Positions 14,357 to 22,010 are shown, numbered from the stretch's first letter. The stretch: DNA of 27,676 bases from GCA-016432345 sp964544105 (GCA_964544105.1 CAZIZQ010000011.1:1-27676), one strand, 5' to 3'. Numbers and translations are program-made. The notes: generated by a model from the letters alone, not told the origin.

Positions 14357-15918
14357 GATTTAATTTTGCTTTTTTCTTTTCACTTATTTTTCTTTTACTC
14401 TCTTCAACAAATGTGCTGGCAAGCTCTAACTTTGCTACATCCTATGATGCAACATATATTATTGGCGAAGAAGGCACCACCCATGCTTTGTTTAACATCG
14501 AACTAACCAATAAAACAACCGAATACTTTGCTTCGTCATATAAAATAAAACTGGGATTATATTCTGTCATGAATGTTAAAGCCTCTGATAGTAGCGGGCA
14601 GCTGTCGCCTAGTGTTATTAGAACCGACGAGGGACAGACTATTACCGTTGATTTCGATAAAAAAGTTGTTGGAAAGGGGATGACCCGTAAATTTTTTCTG
14701 TCCTTTGACACAACGGAAATTGCAGAAAAACAAGGATCTATCTGGGAAATAAATATACCAGGGCTTGCCGACCAAAAAGATTTTGACATTTTTTCAGTCC
14801 ACGTCAAAATACCAAAATCTTTTGGGTCCCCCTCCTATATTAAACCAAATATTTCTAATGAATCTCTAGATTTCACGAAAGAAAATTTAGGAAACGGCGG
14901 CATATCAATTGCTTTTGGAGATGTACAATACTATAGTTTTTTTCTTACATACCATCTGGAAAATACGGGTATTTTCCCAAAAACAGAAAAATTTGCCCTT
15001 CCTCCAAGTACAAACTACCAGACAGTTATTATTGATTCCATTACGCCAAAACCAAAAAGTTCAGAAGAAGATATTGATGGTAATTGGATCACCAATTATG
15101 ACATTTCTCCCTCGCAAAAAATTAATGTTACTGTCGAGGGCCGGGTAATTGTTAATCTTATCCCAAAACAAGAAAAACTAACCGATGAAGTCAGATATGA
15201 ATATACCAAACAAAACCAACACTGGGAAAAAAATGCCGCAATTATAAAACTCGCAAATGAATTACAAACACCAAAAAACATTTATGATTATGTAGTCAAA
15301 CACCTTAACTATGACTTTTCTAGAGTTACCGGCAACAGTCCACGGCTTGGAGCAATAAAGGCATTAGAAAACCCCAATTCTGCTGTATGTCTTGAGTTTA
15401 CCGACCTATTTATTGCTCTTGCCCGGGCAGCTCGGATCCCTGCCCGGGAGATAGACGGTTTTGCTTATACGCAAAACTCCATGCAGCGTCCCCTGTCTCT
15501 TATCACAGACATCCTTCATGCATGGCCCGAATACTACGATGACCAAAAACAAATGTGGATAATGGTTGACCCGACGTGGGGAAATACCACAAATGGCATT
15601 GACTATTTCCATATACTCGATTTTGACCATGTCGCATTTGTCAGAAAAGGGGCGCATAGTGACAATCCAATTCCTGCCGGAGGATACAAAACTAAAAAGT
15701 TTGAAAATGAGCGGGATATTCACGTAACATTTACCGAACCATTTGAAATAGAAACAACAAATAATGTATTTGACGACTTGCCAAAAGAAGCATCTCCAAC
15801 TACAATTGCTCCATCATTTATGATGTTTATAATGATTGGGGGTATTTTATTTGTTAGTATCGCGTTTACAGTATTTATCATTACCACAAGAACCAGGCAT
15901 ATATCTTTTTTTAGGTAA
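14353..15918 (+). CDS. Membrane-anchored extracytoplasmic transglutaminase-like protein
   Basis: A 521-residue protein with a GTG start overlapping the uvrA stop. It has an N-terminal signal sequence (hydrophobic 4-18, VLA at 21-23), a large beta-rich region to about 290, a transglutaminase core, and a C-terminal membrane helix at about 487-511 followed by a short basic tail. The papain-like triad is present: Cys346 in NSAVCLEF, His389 in DILHAWPEYY and Asp406 in WIMVDPTWG. The core therefore faces outside. Such proteins cleave or cross-link peptides, but the substrate is unknown. Its position between uvrA and uvrC has no obvious functional link, and translation is probably coupled at both ends. 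The last 83 bases also encode the start of UvrC in another frame. Confidence 0.88.
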   Translation: MRFNFAFFFSLIFLLLSSTNVLASSNFATSYDATYIIGEEGTTHALFNIELTNKTTEYFASSYKIKLGLYSVMNVKASDSSGQLSPSVIRTDEGQTITVDFDKKVVGKGMTRKFFLSFDTTEIAEKQGSIWEINIPGLADQKDFDIFSVHVKIPKSFGSPSYIKPNISNESLDFTKENLGNGGISIAFGDVQYYSFFLTYHLENTGIFPKTEKFALPPSTNYQTVIIDSITPKPKSSEEDIDGNWITNYDISPSQKINVTVEGRVIVNLIPKQEKLTDEVRYEYTKQNQHWEKNAAIIKLANELQTPKNIYDYVVKHLNYDFSRVTGNSPRLGAIKALENPNSAVCLEFTDLFIALARAARIPAREIDGFAYTQNSMQRPLSLITDILHAWPEYYDDQKQMWIMVDPTWGNTTNGIDYFHILDFDHVAFVRKGAHSDNPIPAGGYKTKKFENERDIHVTFTEPFEIETTNNVFDDLPKEASPTTIAPSFMMFIMIGGILFVSIAFTVFIITTRTRHISFFR

Positions 15919-17152
15919 ATTAGGTAACGTGCTTTATGTGGGAAAAGCAAAAAACCTTAAAAACAGGGTTTCCTCATATTTTTCCAAACAAATCACCGGA
16001 GAGAAAACCAAACTACTTGTTCTACAAATCCACAAAATTAGAATAATCCGGGTAGTTTCCGAAATAGAATCATTACTTTTGGAAGCTAATTTTATTAAAA
16101 AATATAAACCACACTATAATATTCGGCTAATTAATAATAGCTATCAAAGCATCCGTATTACTATTAAAGACCAATATCCAAAAGTACTATTAGCCAGGCA
16201 ACAAAATGACCCGCGATCCATATATTTTGGGCCGTATCCCAGTACCAGACTTGTAAAAATGGTGTTACGATTGTCGCGAAAAATTTTCCCTTTCCAAACA
16301 GTTATGAATCATGCCAAGCGTATATGCCTTTTAAACCATCTTGGATTATGCCCGTGTCCGCCTGTTTTTGAATCACCAATATTTAAAAGGGCATACAAAA
16401 AAAACATCCAAAACCTAGTGTTATTCTTACAGGGTAAAAAGCAACAGGTTATAAAAAACTTGGAGAAAGAAAGAGACGAATTAAGTAGAAGTGAAGATTT
16501 TGAATCGGCAAAAGGGGTGCAACACCAAATCGATGCAATACAGTATATTACTGGTCCAATACACGGGGCAATAGAGTATGAACACAACCCCAATTTATCA
16601 GAAGACCTACGGGAAAAAGAGCTATCTAGCCTTTTTGCATGTTTACAAAATGCAGATGTTGCGGTTGATGGTTTAGAAAAAATTGAGTGCTACGATATCT
16701 CCAATATATCAGGAACAAATGCCACAGGATCAATGGTTGTGTTTACAAATGGAGAAAAAAATAGATCGTTGTATAGAAGGTTTAAGATAAGGTTTACCAC
16801 CCAACCAAATGATTTCGGCATGATTGAAGAAGTCATTACCAGAAGATTGAGACATACGGAATGGGAATTTCCAAATCTGATTATTGTCGATGGAGGGAAA
16901 GGGCAAATATCCTCGGCCTTAAAAGCTCTTCAAAAACAAAACTTATCAATCCCGGTTATCGGTATTGCCAAACGGGAGGAAAAAATAGTTATACCAGTTT
17001 CTACAAGGCCTGGCCTTTTAGCCTCAAAATATGCCATTCTCCGTCTTCCTAAAGATTCCCCTGTCCTTTATCTAGTTATGCGTATTCGTGACGAAGCCCA
17101 CCGTTTTGCCATTCAATACCACAAAAAACTCCGCTCCAAAATATTTAAATAA
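15836..17152 (+). CDS. uvrC: Excinuclease ABC subunit C, lacking the C-terminal HhH domain
   Basis: Up to 438 residues. The GIY-YIG nuclease domain begins LPQEPGIYLF...VLYVGKAKNLKNRVSSYF. A UVR-like helical segment (FESAKGVQHQIDAIQYI) is near the middle. The RNase H-like domain has ECYDISNISG, IIVDGGKGQISSAL and RDEAHRFAIQYH, which hold the acidic and His residues of the 5' nuclease. The protein stops at YHKKLRSKIFK, where normal UvrC (about 600 residues) continues into a tandem helix-hairpin-helix domain, so that domain is absent. No ATG suits the N-terminus; TTG at 15836 or TTG at 15851 is likely, the latter giving the usual distance to LPxxPG. Either start overlaps the transglutaminase gene by 68-83 bases. 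Its 3' end is two bases from the convergent binding-protein gene. Confidence 0.9.
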   Translation: MGVFYLLVSRLQYLSLPQEPGIYLFLGKLGNVLYVGKAKNLKNRVSSYFSKQITGEKTKLLVLQIHKIRIIRVVSEIESLLLEANFIKKYKPHYNIRLINNSYQSIRITIKDQYPKVLLARQQNDPRSIYFGPYPSTRLVKMVLRLSRKIFPFQTVMNHAKRICLLNHLGLCPCPPVFESPIFKRAYKKNIQNLVLFLQGKKQQVIKNLEKERDELSRSEDFESAKGVQHQIDAIQYITGPIHGAIEYEHNPNLSEDLREKELSSLFACLQNADVAVDGLEKIECYDISNISGTNATGSMVVFTNGEKNRSLYRRFKIRFTTQPNDFGMIEEVITRRLRHTEWEFPNLIIVDGGKGQISSALKALQKQNLSIPVIGIAKREEKIVIPVSTRPGLLASKYAILRLPKDSPVLYLVMRIRDEAHRFAIQYHKKLRSKIFK

Positions 17153-17154
17153 AA

Positions 17155-18513
17155 CTATTTTCTATTTACCTCGTAGACATATGGATAATAGAGAAATGAG
17201 GCGGGGGAGTCGGCAAGTAGGTATTTTTGGAAATCGGCATAAATCTTTTTCCTCTCTTCCAGATCAGTTATTTTTCTCCCATCTTCTAATAATTTATCTA
17301 TTCGTTTGTTGCTATCGTAATGAGTTATATTATTATTTTGAGCAGAATGCCACAGCGTATATTGATCCGGGTCTTTAGGAAGGAAAAAATTCCCCAAAAA
17401 GGCCTGGAAGGTTGTTGGAACAGATTCTACAACCACAATATCTGCCTTTACTCCAATTTCTTCCCAGGCCTTTGCCACATCTTCTGCAACGTCTTTATAT
17501 TTTGGCAGTGTTTTTAACTCAAAGCGGAGTTTGGCGCTTTTTGTACCACTTTCATATGCCTCCAGTAGAATTTTTGCCTGTTCTATATCTTGTGAAAGGG
17601 TAAAATTTTGCGCGTATGCCCATGATTTTGGAGAAATTGGACTTCCAGCTTTTTCTCCTTTATCAAATACATCCGGCAGGGCATAAGAAAGGGCACTACG
17701 AAGTCTCTTATCCGATAACACAGAATCAGTCGTGTTATAAAAAATAGTAACGAGTTGGTCGTAATCTGTTACTTTTTCAATTCCTGTATTTGGAAACTTA
17801 TCCAGTGTTGAATTTTGGTAATTAATGTCTGGTAAACCAACCATTCTAGAAACTTCACCTAAAGCATATGCTGTTTTTAATGCCTCGAATGTCGGGTAAA
17901 ACTGGTATATTTTTGTTTGGTATGGATTTTCTGTTAAAGCAAGCACAACTGTCTGAACAAAATCACCATTTAGTTTTACATCGTGAATAAAATACTGTCC
18001 AACCCCAATATATCCTTTTTTAAATATTGGATGGCTGGCACTTACTAAAAATGGGCTATACGAATCATTAAGAGTAAAAACAATTGTTTGCTTATTGGGA
18101 CGGGTAACTTTGACATTAGAAAAACTGTAACCGACGTCGTTGGAAGTAAGATATTTACCATCGGTAAATACAATATCGTTTCTCAAGAAAAACGTATACT
18201 GCTTTCCCTCTTTATCTGCTTTCCAGCTTCTTGCCACACCAGGCAAAATACTGCCATCTTCCGCGATAACTGTTAATCCTTTAGTAATATCCTGCAAAAT
18301 AAAGGGAGGAAGAGTTTGCAACGAATATGCCCCAACTACACCAATTGTCTCGCTTTTTCCAACAGGAATTTTTGGCACAAAATAACGCATCATCAAAATA
18401 GAAACAAAAAACAAAAACAACCCGATTAGAAATGAGAAAAAAATTGTTTTTCTCCATTTCCGGATGTATTCTTTGATTAACCAATAAATAAGCCTTCGCC
18501 TAAAAACAAGCAT
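17155..18513 (-). CDS. Membrane-anchored family-5 extracellular solute-binding protein
   Basis: A 452-residue protein with a basic N-terminus and a membrane helix at about 24-44, without a lipobox Cys. The remainder matches SBP_bac_5 (OppA/DppA-like) proteins: LQDITKGLTVIAEDGSILPGVARSWKADKEGKQYTF is the usual opening region, VFTDGKYLTSNDVGYSF follows, and DKRLRSALSYALP is typical of lobe II. The expected substrate is a peptide or similar small molecule. No ABC permease or ATPase gene lies in the window, so it either works with a transporter elsewhere or has another role. It follows secG with a gap of 10 bp. A -10 (TAAAAT) seven bases before the ATG includes the secG stop codon. Confidence 0.85.
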   Translation of the reverse strand: MLVFRRRLIYWLIKEYIRKWRKTIFFSFLIGLFLFFVSILMMRYFVPKIPVGKSETIGVVGAYSLQTLPPFILQDITKGLTVIAEDGSILPGVARSWKADKEGKQYTFFLRNDIVFTDGKYLTSNDVGYSFSNVKVTRPNKQTIVFTLNDSYSPFLVSASHPIFKKGYIGVGQYFIHDVKLNGDFVQTVVLALTENPYQTKIYQFYPTFEALKTAYALGEVSRMVGLPDINYQNSTLDKFPNTGIEKVTDYDQLVTIFYNTTDSVLSDKRLRSALSYALPDVFDKGEKAGSPISPKSWAYAQNFTLSQDIEQAKILLEAYESGTKSAKLRFELKTLPKYKDVAEDVAKAWEEIGVKADIVVVESVPTTFQAFLGNFFLPKDPDQYTLWHSAQNNNITHYDSNKRIDKLLEDGRKITDLEERKKIYADFQKYLLADSPASFLYYPYVYEVNRK

Positions 18514-18520
18514 ATGTCAA

Positions 18521-18526
18521 ATTTTA
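18521..18526 (-). promoter_or_regulatory. -10 box for the solute-binding protein gene
   Basis: TAAAAT on the minus strand, seven bases before the ATG at 18513. Its TAA is the stop codon of secG. Confidence 0.45.
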
Positions 18527-18736
18527 TCGAGGGACGAGAAGAATAATTGAAATACCGCCAAATGCGACTATCAATACCACTGTAATCCAAAGAAGCACTT
18601 TTTCCGCGCTACGGCGAGATCTATAAAATTCTCCTCCGCCACCAAATGCACCGGCAAGACCTGTACCTTGGGCCTGCAACAAAATAATAATAATAAGTAA
18701 AACTGAAACAATAATACCTAATACGGTCAAACCCAT
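18524..18736 (-). CDS. secG: Preprotein translocase subunit SecG
   Basis: A 70-residue protein from the ATG at 18736. A TTG at 18760 would add eight residues but overlaps yvcK and lies upstream of a -10 box placed six bases before this ATG, so 18736 is preferred. Two membrane helices (about 3-20 and 47-66) flank the conserved loop QAQGTGLAGAFGGGGEFYRSRR, the usual SecG signature (Gly-rich 'G.GL...fGG'). SecG is an auxiliary component of the SecYEG channel and aids export of the many secreted proteins encoded nearby. The gene order yvcK-secG on one strand is compact: the stop of yvcK sits inside the secG -10 box. Confidence 0.93.
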   Translation of the reverse strand: MGLTVLGIIVSVLLIIIILLQAQGTGLAGAFGGGGEFYRSRRSAEKVLLWITVVLIVAFGGISIILLVPR

Positions 18737-18742
18737 AGGCGA

Positions 18743-18772
18743 ATTATAGCTGTTCGACAATTACTTTTGCAA
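18743..18772 (-). promoter_or_regulatory. Leaderless promoter for secG
   Basis: Minus strand: TTGCAA (18772-18767), an 18-bp spacer, TATAAT (18748-18743), then six bases to the ATG at 18736. The box contains the yvcK stop codon. It decides the secG start. Confidence 0.6.
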
Positions 18773-19697
18773 GCTTTTTATAATCATGGTGGAAAGGAAA
18801 CTCGCTATTAACTAAATCTTTCTTAACAAGCATTACGTCTGAATCTTGTAATCCATTCCCAATCTCAACATACGAATAAGCATCATCGTGGACAAGTTTT
18901 TTTGATATATTTGTGTTTGCGATAACAACAGAAAAAGGGAAAAACCCCAAATGTTTGACAATAGCTTTTGTATGATCAAAAATCATATATCCATTTGTCT
19001 CAAATGGCTTATTGGTAATATTTACTACAAATAGTTTTTTTGCTTTACTTTTTTGAATAGCTTCTTTTACCCCAGGCACAATCAGTACAGGAAGGATTGT
19101 TGTATATAGGTCTCCCGGCCCGGCAATAATACAATCTGCAACTGAAATAGCTTGAAGTAATTTATCGTTTGCTTTTACGTCGAATGGATGAACTTTTACT
19201 GTATCTATGCCAGACTGCCAATCGTAATCTCCTCTATCAATTCGTTCTTCGCCATGCACTTCTTGCCCTTTTTTTGTAGTAATCGAAATCTGAACTGGGC
19301 CTTCGGTAGCTGGCAAAAATACTCCAGGAATTGCAAAGGTTTTTTGGAATAGAGCAATTGCATCGGCAAAATTACCTGTAATGTCTCGCATTGCAACCAA
19401 TACAAGATTTCCCAATTTATGTCCGGAAAGATGACCATCTTCTCCGTACCTATCTCCTGGAAAACGGTAGGTAAGAAGTTTTGAAAGCAACTCATCTTTT
19501 TGGGCTCCTATGGCTGCCATGCATGAAACAATATCTCCAGGAGGTAAAACGTTATATAACCGTCTTAATCTACCAGAAGACCCTCCTTCGTCTGCCATAG
19601 AAATTGCAACCGTAATATTTTTTGTATACTGGCTTAATCCTCTAACAACATTACTTGTACCAATGCCACCGCCTAAACAAACTATCTTTGTATCCAT
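18744..19697 (-). CDS. yvcK: YvcK/CofD-like protein (gluconeogenesis factor family)
   Basis: A 317-residue protein with the Rossmann-type opening IVCLGGGIGTSNVVRGL, then ISMADEGGSSGRLRR, PPGDIVSCMAAI, LSGHKLGNLVL and CIIAGPGDLYTTILPVLIVPG, which together define the YvcK family. In Bacillus the protein binds UDP-sugars and is needed for normal cell-wall synthesis and growth on gluconeogenic substrates. In mycobacteria CuvA affects peptidoglycan placement. Enzymatic activity is not established. The gene lies two bases after the holin-like gene and is probably co-transcribed with it. RapZ and WhiA, the usual neighbours in Firmicutes, are absent here. Confidence 0.92.
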   Translation of the reverse strand: MDTKIVCLGGGIGTSNVVRGLSQYTKNITVAISMADEGGSSGRLRRLYNVLPPGDIVSCMAAIGAQKDELLSKLLTYRFPGDRYGEDGHLSGHKLGNLVLVAMRDITGNFADAIALFQKTFAIPGVFLPATEGPVQISITTKKGQEVHGEERIDRGDYDWQSGIDTVKVHPFDVKANDKLLQAISVADCIIAGPGDLYTTILPVLIVPGVKEAIQKSKAKKLFVVNITNKPFETNGYMIFDHTKAIVKHLGFFPFSVVIANTNISKKLVHDDAYSYVEIGNGLQDSDVMLVKKDLVNSEFPFHHDYKKLAKVIVEQL

Positions 19698-19698
19698 A

Positions 19699-20100
19699 TC
19701 ATTTAATAAACCACTCGATTACAGACATGATAATAGAAAATAAAAAGGCCACGAAAATAAAAGCAAAAAAAGTATTTAGGTATATCTGTGGGACGACAAA
19801 TCCTGCAAAGATAAACCCTGGAAACAAAAACGCCACAATTCGAATTTGTCCAATAAGCAATGTCAATAAATAAAGAATAAAGGCATTAGTTACAAACGAA
19901 AACATCCCAAAAGTGACAACATTAAACGGGAGTGTAAGTAAAGAAAGAATAGGCTTAACTGTCATATTTATTAAAGATAATATAAATCCTGCCAGTAAAA
20001 GAGTGTAAATGCCGCCGGTAATTTTAACTCCGTCCAAACCTTCGGAAAGTAAAAAAAGAGTGAAGGCGTGTAAAACAGTGTTTCGGAGAATTCCCTTCAT
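19699..20100 (-). CDS. Phage-holin-family / four-TM membrane protein
   Basis: A 133-residue protein with about four hydrophobic segments. It matches the widespread 'phage holin family'/Mycobact_4TM group: an N-terminal LLRNTV-like start, KITGGIYTLLLAGFILSLIN, then VKPILSLLTLPFNVVTFGMF, where the TLPFN-V/I-TFG motif is diagnostic. Most members are chromosomal housekeeping membrane proteins and are not phage lysis proteins; their function is unknown. The ATG at 20100 is chosen over a TTG at 20106 because a TTGACA-17-TAGCAT promoter ends six bases before it. The next gene is yvcK. Confidence 0.85.
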   Translation of the reverse strand: MKGILRNTVLHAFTLFLLSEGLDGVKITGGIYTLLLAGFILSLINMTVKPILSLLTLPFNVVTFGMFSFVTNAFILYLLTLLIGQIRIVAFLFPGFIFAGFVVPQIYLNTFFAFIFVAFLFSIIMSVIEWFIK

Positions 20101-20106
20101 GCTCAA

Positions 20107-20148
20107 ATGCTAACAAATGTTGACGCCTCTGTCAAACCAGAGTATGAT
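20107..20148. promoter_or_regulatory. Overlapping divergent promoters for the holin-like and DUF2130 genes
   Basis: Plus strand: TTGACG (20120-20125), 17 bp, TATGAT (20143-20148), seven bases, ATG 20156. Minus strand: TTGACA (20135-20130), 17 bp, TAGCAT (20112-20107), six bases, ATG 20100. The -35 boxes form the inverted repeat TTGAC-N6-GTCAA. Polymerase can occupy only one orientation at a time, and both transcripts are predicted to be leaderless or nearly so. Confidence 0.7.
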
Positions 20149-20155
20149 AAAAATC

Positions 20156-21067
20156 ATGAACACCGTGACATGTCCGCATTGCAAAAAACAAGTCGAGATC
20201 TCCGAAGCCGTTACGCACGAACTCCAGGCTCAAGTTAGAGAAGAAGAGCGAAAAAACTTAAAAGCAGAATTCGAAAAAAACAAAGCACAAGAACAAGCAA
20301 AAATAAAAGAAGAAGCAATCAAGCAAATATCCGAATCAGCAAGACTGGAGAAACTTGAGTTTCAGAAAAAAATTAACGATATGCAAAAAGCGCTGGAGGA
20401 AGCTCAAAGAAAAGGAAAACAAGGCTCCCAACAACTCCAAGGCGAAGTACTTGAATTAGATCTCGAGCAAAAACTTGTCGCGACGTTTCCAAATGATGAA
20501 TTTTTACCAGTTCCAAAAGGGGTTGAAGGAGGGGACATCTGGCAGAAAATAAAATATAAAGATAGAGTTGTCGGATCCATTCTTTGGGAAACAAAACGTA
20601 CAAAAGCCTGGAGCAATTCGTGGGTGACAAAATTAAAAGACGATGCTGCCAAAATAAGTGCAAGCGAATCAATTATTGTATCTGTTGTGTTGCCAGAAAA
20701 TATGAAAAATTTTGACAGGAAAGGTGGAGTTTGGATTACTACCTACGAACACGCAATTGGAATTTGCCGATATGTACGATTTTTAATTACATCTATATAT
20801 TCAATAAAATCTTCATCCAATCAAACAGAAGAAGAATGGACAAAAATTAGAGACTATATGCTAAGTGATTCCTTTAAACATCGTATGCAAGCGCATTTTG
20901 ATGGCATACAAGCCTTAAGAGAAGGCTTTGATGCAGAAAAAAGAGCAACGATACTACGATGGAAAAAACAGGAATCTCAAATTGAAAAACTTGATACAAA
21001 TACCATTAATTTTTATGGTGAATTAAAAGCACTTGTTTCTGAATTACCCGAAATTCATGGATCATAA
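20156..21067 (+). CDS. DUF2130 zinc-ribbon/coiled-coil protein with PD-(D/E)xK-like core
   Basis: A 303-residue protein from the ATG at 20156. Upstream ATGs at 20117 and 20144 overlap the promoter and are rejected. CPHC at 6-9 is a half zinc ribbon. Residues about 20-95 form a charged coiled coil. The core has VLELDLEQKLVATFP, GVEGGDIWQK and ILWETKRTKAWSNSWVTKLK, fitting a nuclease-like fold with Asp127, Glu145 and Lys147 (ExK). That matches the DUF2130 family, which is usually somewhat over 400 residues with a longer coil, so this is a short version. The function is unknown, and the nuclease assignment rests on the motif only. The gene is divergent from the holin-like gene. Confidence 0.85.
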   Translation: MNTVTCPHCKKQVEISEAVTHELQAQVREEERKNLKAEFEKNKAQEQAKIKEEAIKQISESARLEKLEFQKKINDMQKALEEAQRKGKQGSQQLQGEVLELDLEQKLVATFPNDEFLPVPKGVEGGDIWQKIKYKDRVVGSILWETKRTKAWSNSWVTKLKDDAAKISASESIIVSVVLPENMKNFDRKGGVWITTYEHAIGICRYVRFLITSIYSIKSSSNQTEEEWTKIRDYMLSDSFKHRMQAHFDGIQALREGFDAEKRATILRWKKQESQIEKLDTNTINFYGELKALVSELPEIHGS

Positions 21068-21097
21068 ATTTCCCATCTTCCTTTCCCAAAAAATCTG

Positions 21098-21106
21098 TGG
21101 TATACT
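21098..21106 (+). promoter_or_regulatory. Extended -10 for the SurA-like gene
   Basis: TGGTATACT ends seven bases before the ATG at 21114, which fixes that ATG as the start. Upstream ATGs in the same frame fall within DUF2130. Confidence 0.6.
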
Positions 21107-21113
21107 TTTTGTC

Positions 21114-21758
21114 ATGGCAGTAAAAACCGTTAAAAAACCAACGCGAAAAATTAGCACCACGGTACAAAAATATGCCACTAAAAAAAATATCCTTATTGTT
21201 GCTATTGTTGCCGGAGTTGTTTTTTCTCTTTATGCATTGAAAGGATTTTTTATTGCAGCAACGGTCAATGGGCAAGTCATATCAAGACTTTCGGTTGTCA
21301 AAGAATTAGAGAGCCAAGGGGGTAAGAGAATTCTTGATAATATGATTACCCAAGCTCTTATTCAACAAGAAGCAAAGAAGAAAAATATCACTATTAATCA
21401 AGCTGATATTGATAAGGAAATTGCTTCCACTGAATCACAACTAGCAGAACAGGGACAAAATTTAGAGCAGTGGCTTGCCTTTCAAGGCATGACACAAGAA
21501 ACATTTCGAGATCAAGTAAGATTACAAAAAATTGTTGAGGAATTGCTGGGAAAAGATATAGCGGTATCGGATGACGAAATAGCAGATTTTACAGAAAAAA
21601 ATAAAGAGGTGCTGGCAGAAAGAGTCGGGTCTGACTCTGCAAAAGTTGCAAACACAGTCAAAGAACAGCTAAAAAGGCAAAAACTAAACGAAAAAGTCCA
21701 GCCGTGGCTTGCAGAGCTGCAAAAAAACGCCAAAGTCTCCTACTTCGTCTCCTACTAG
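21114..21758 (+). CDS. SurA/PrsA N-terminal-domain chaperone, membrane-anchored
   Basis: A 214-residue protein. A basic N-terminus precedes a membrane helix at about 27-48 (ILIVAIVAGVVFSLYALKGF), so the protein is tethered and faces outside. The rest is the SurA_N-type helical domain: ATVNGQVISRLSVVKELESQ, then LDNMITQALIQQEAKKKNI and QNLEQWLAFQGMTQETFRDQV, ending in an amphipathic helix. No parvulin domain is present, so prolyl isomerase activity is unlikely and a holdase role for exported proteins is inferred. The stop shares CTAG with the stop of the convergent DUF433 gene. Confidence 0.85.
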   Translation: MAVKTVKKPTRKISTTVQKYATKKNILIVAIVAGVVFSLYALKGFFIAATVNGQVISRLSVVKELESQGGKRILDNMITQALIQQEAKKKNITINQADIDKEIASTESQLAEQGQNLEQWLAFQGMTQETFRDQVRLQKIVEELLGKDIAVSDDEIADFTEKNKEVLAERVGSDSAKVANTVKEQLKRQKLNEKVQPWLAELQKNAKVSYFVSY

Positions 21759-21961
21759 TTCAATTTAGATTTAAAGTAAGAAAAAATATCTGAAAGATCT
21801 TTTTTTGTTAAATCAGACAAATCTGGTAATTCATTTTTTATATCTGTCAGTTTATAACCTTGAATATATAATGCCACCACCCGAGCAACAGGAATCCTTG
21901 TTCTTTTAATTACAGGTTGTCCACCCATTATTTTAGAATTGGTTTGTATTATTTCTGGCAT
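21755..21961 (-). CDS. DUF433 antitoxin-like small protein
   Basis: A 68-residue protein from the ATG at 21961. The longer frame from TTG 22000 would translate its own promoter. The sequence IIQTNSKIMGGQPVIKRTRIPV is the hallmark of DUF433 (usual form 'gGkPvIkGTRIpV'), a winged-helix-like family often found as the antitoxin next to a PIN-like DUF5615 toxin. No such toxin gene follows; downstream on this strand lies the convergent SurA-like gene. It is therefore an orphan here. It sits next to the tRNA pair. Confidence 0.85.
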   Translation of the reverse strand: MPEIIQTNSKIMGGQPVIKRTRIPVARVVALYIQGYKLTDIKNELPDLSDLTKKDLSDIFSYFKSKLN

Positions 21962-21970
21962 ATTAAATAC

Positions 21971-22000
21971 AGTATATTTTAAGTGAGAATCGTTTGTCAA
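21971..22000 (-). promoter_or_regulatory. Promoter for the DUF433 gene
   Basis: Minus strand: TTGACA (22000-21995), an 18-bp spacer, TATACT (21976-21971), then nine bases to the ATG at 21961. Confidence 0.7.
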
Positions 22001-22010
22001 ATAATTTTTG

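Noticed and set aside
15836..15918. Frameshift or fusion between the transglutaminase and UvrC
   Set aside because: Both frames are coherent to their own ends. The transglutaminase ends after a membrane helix and basic tail, and UvrC has a normal N-terminus, so this is a true gene overlap.
19699..20100. Phage lysis holin and therefore a prophage
   Set aside because: This four-TM family is mostly chromosomal, and no phage structural, integrase or lysin gene is present.
20117..20155. ATG 20117 or 20144 as start of DUF2130
   Set aside because: Both fall within the -35 to -10 region. The zinc-ribbon Cys motif follows directly after the ATG at 20156.
21962..22000. Longer DUF433 protein from a TTG at 22000
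   Set aside because: The extra 13 codons coincide with TTGACA-18-TATACT. The family motif starts after the ATG at 21961.
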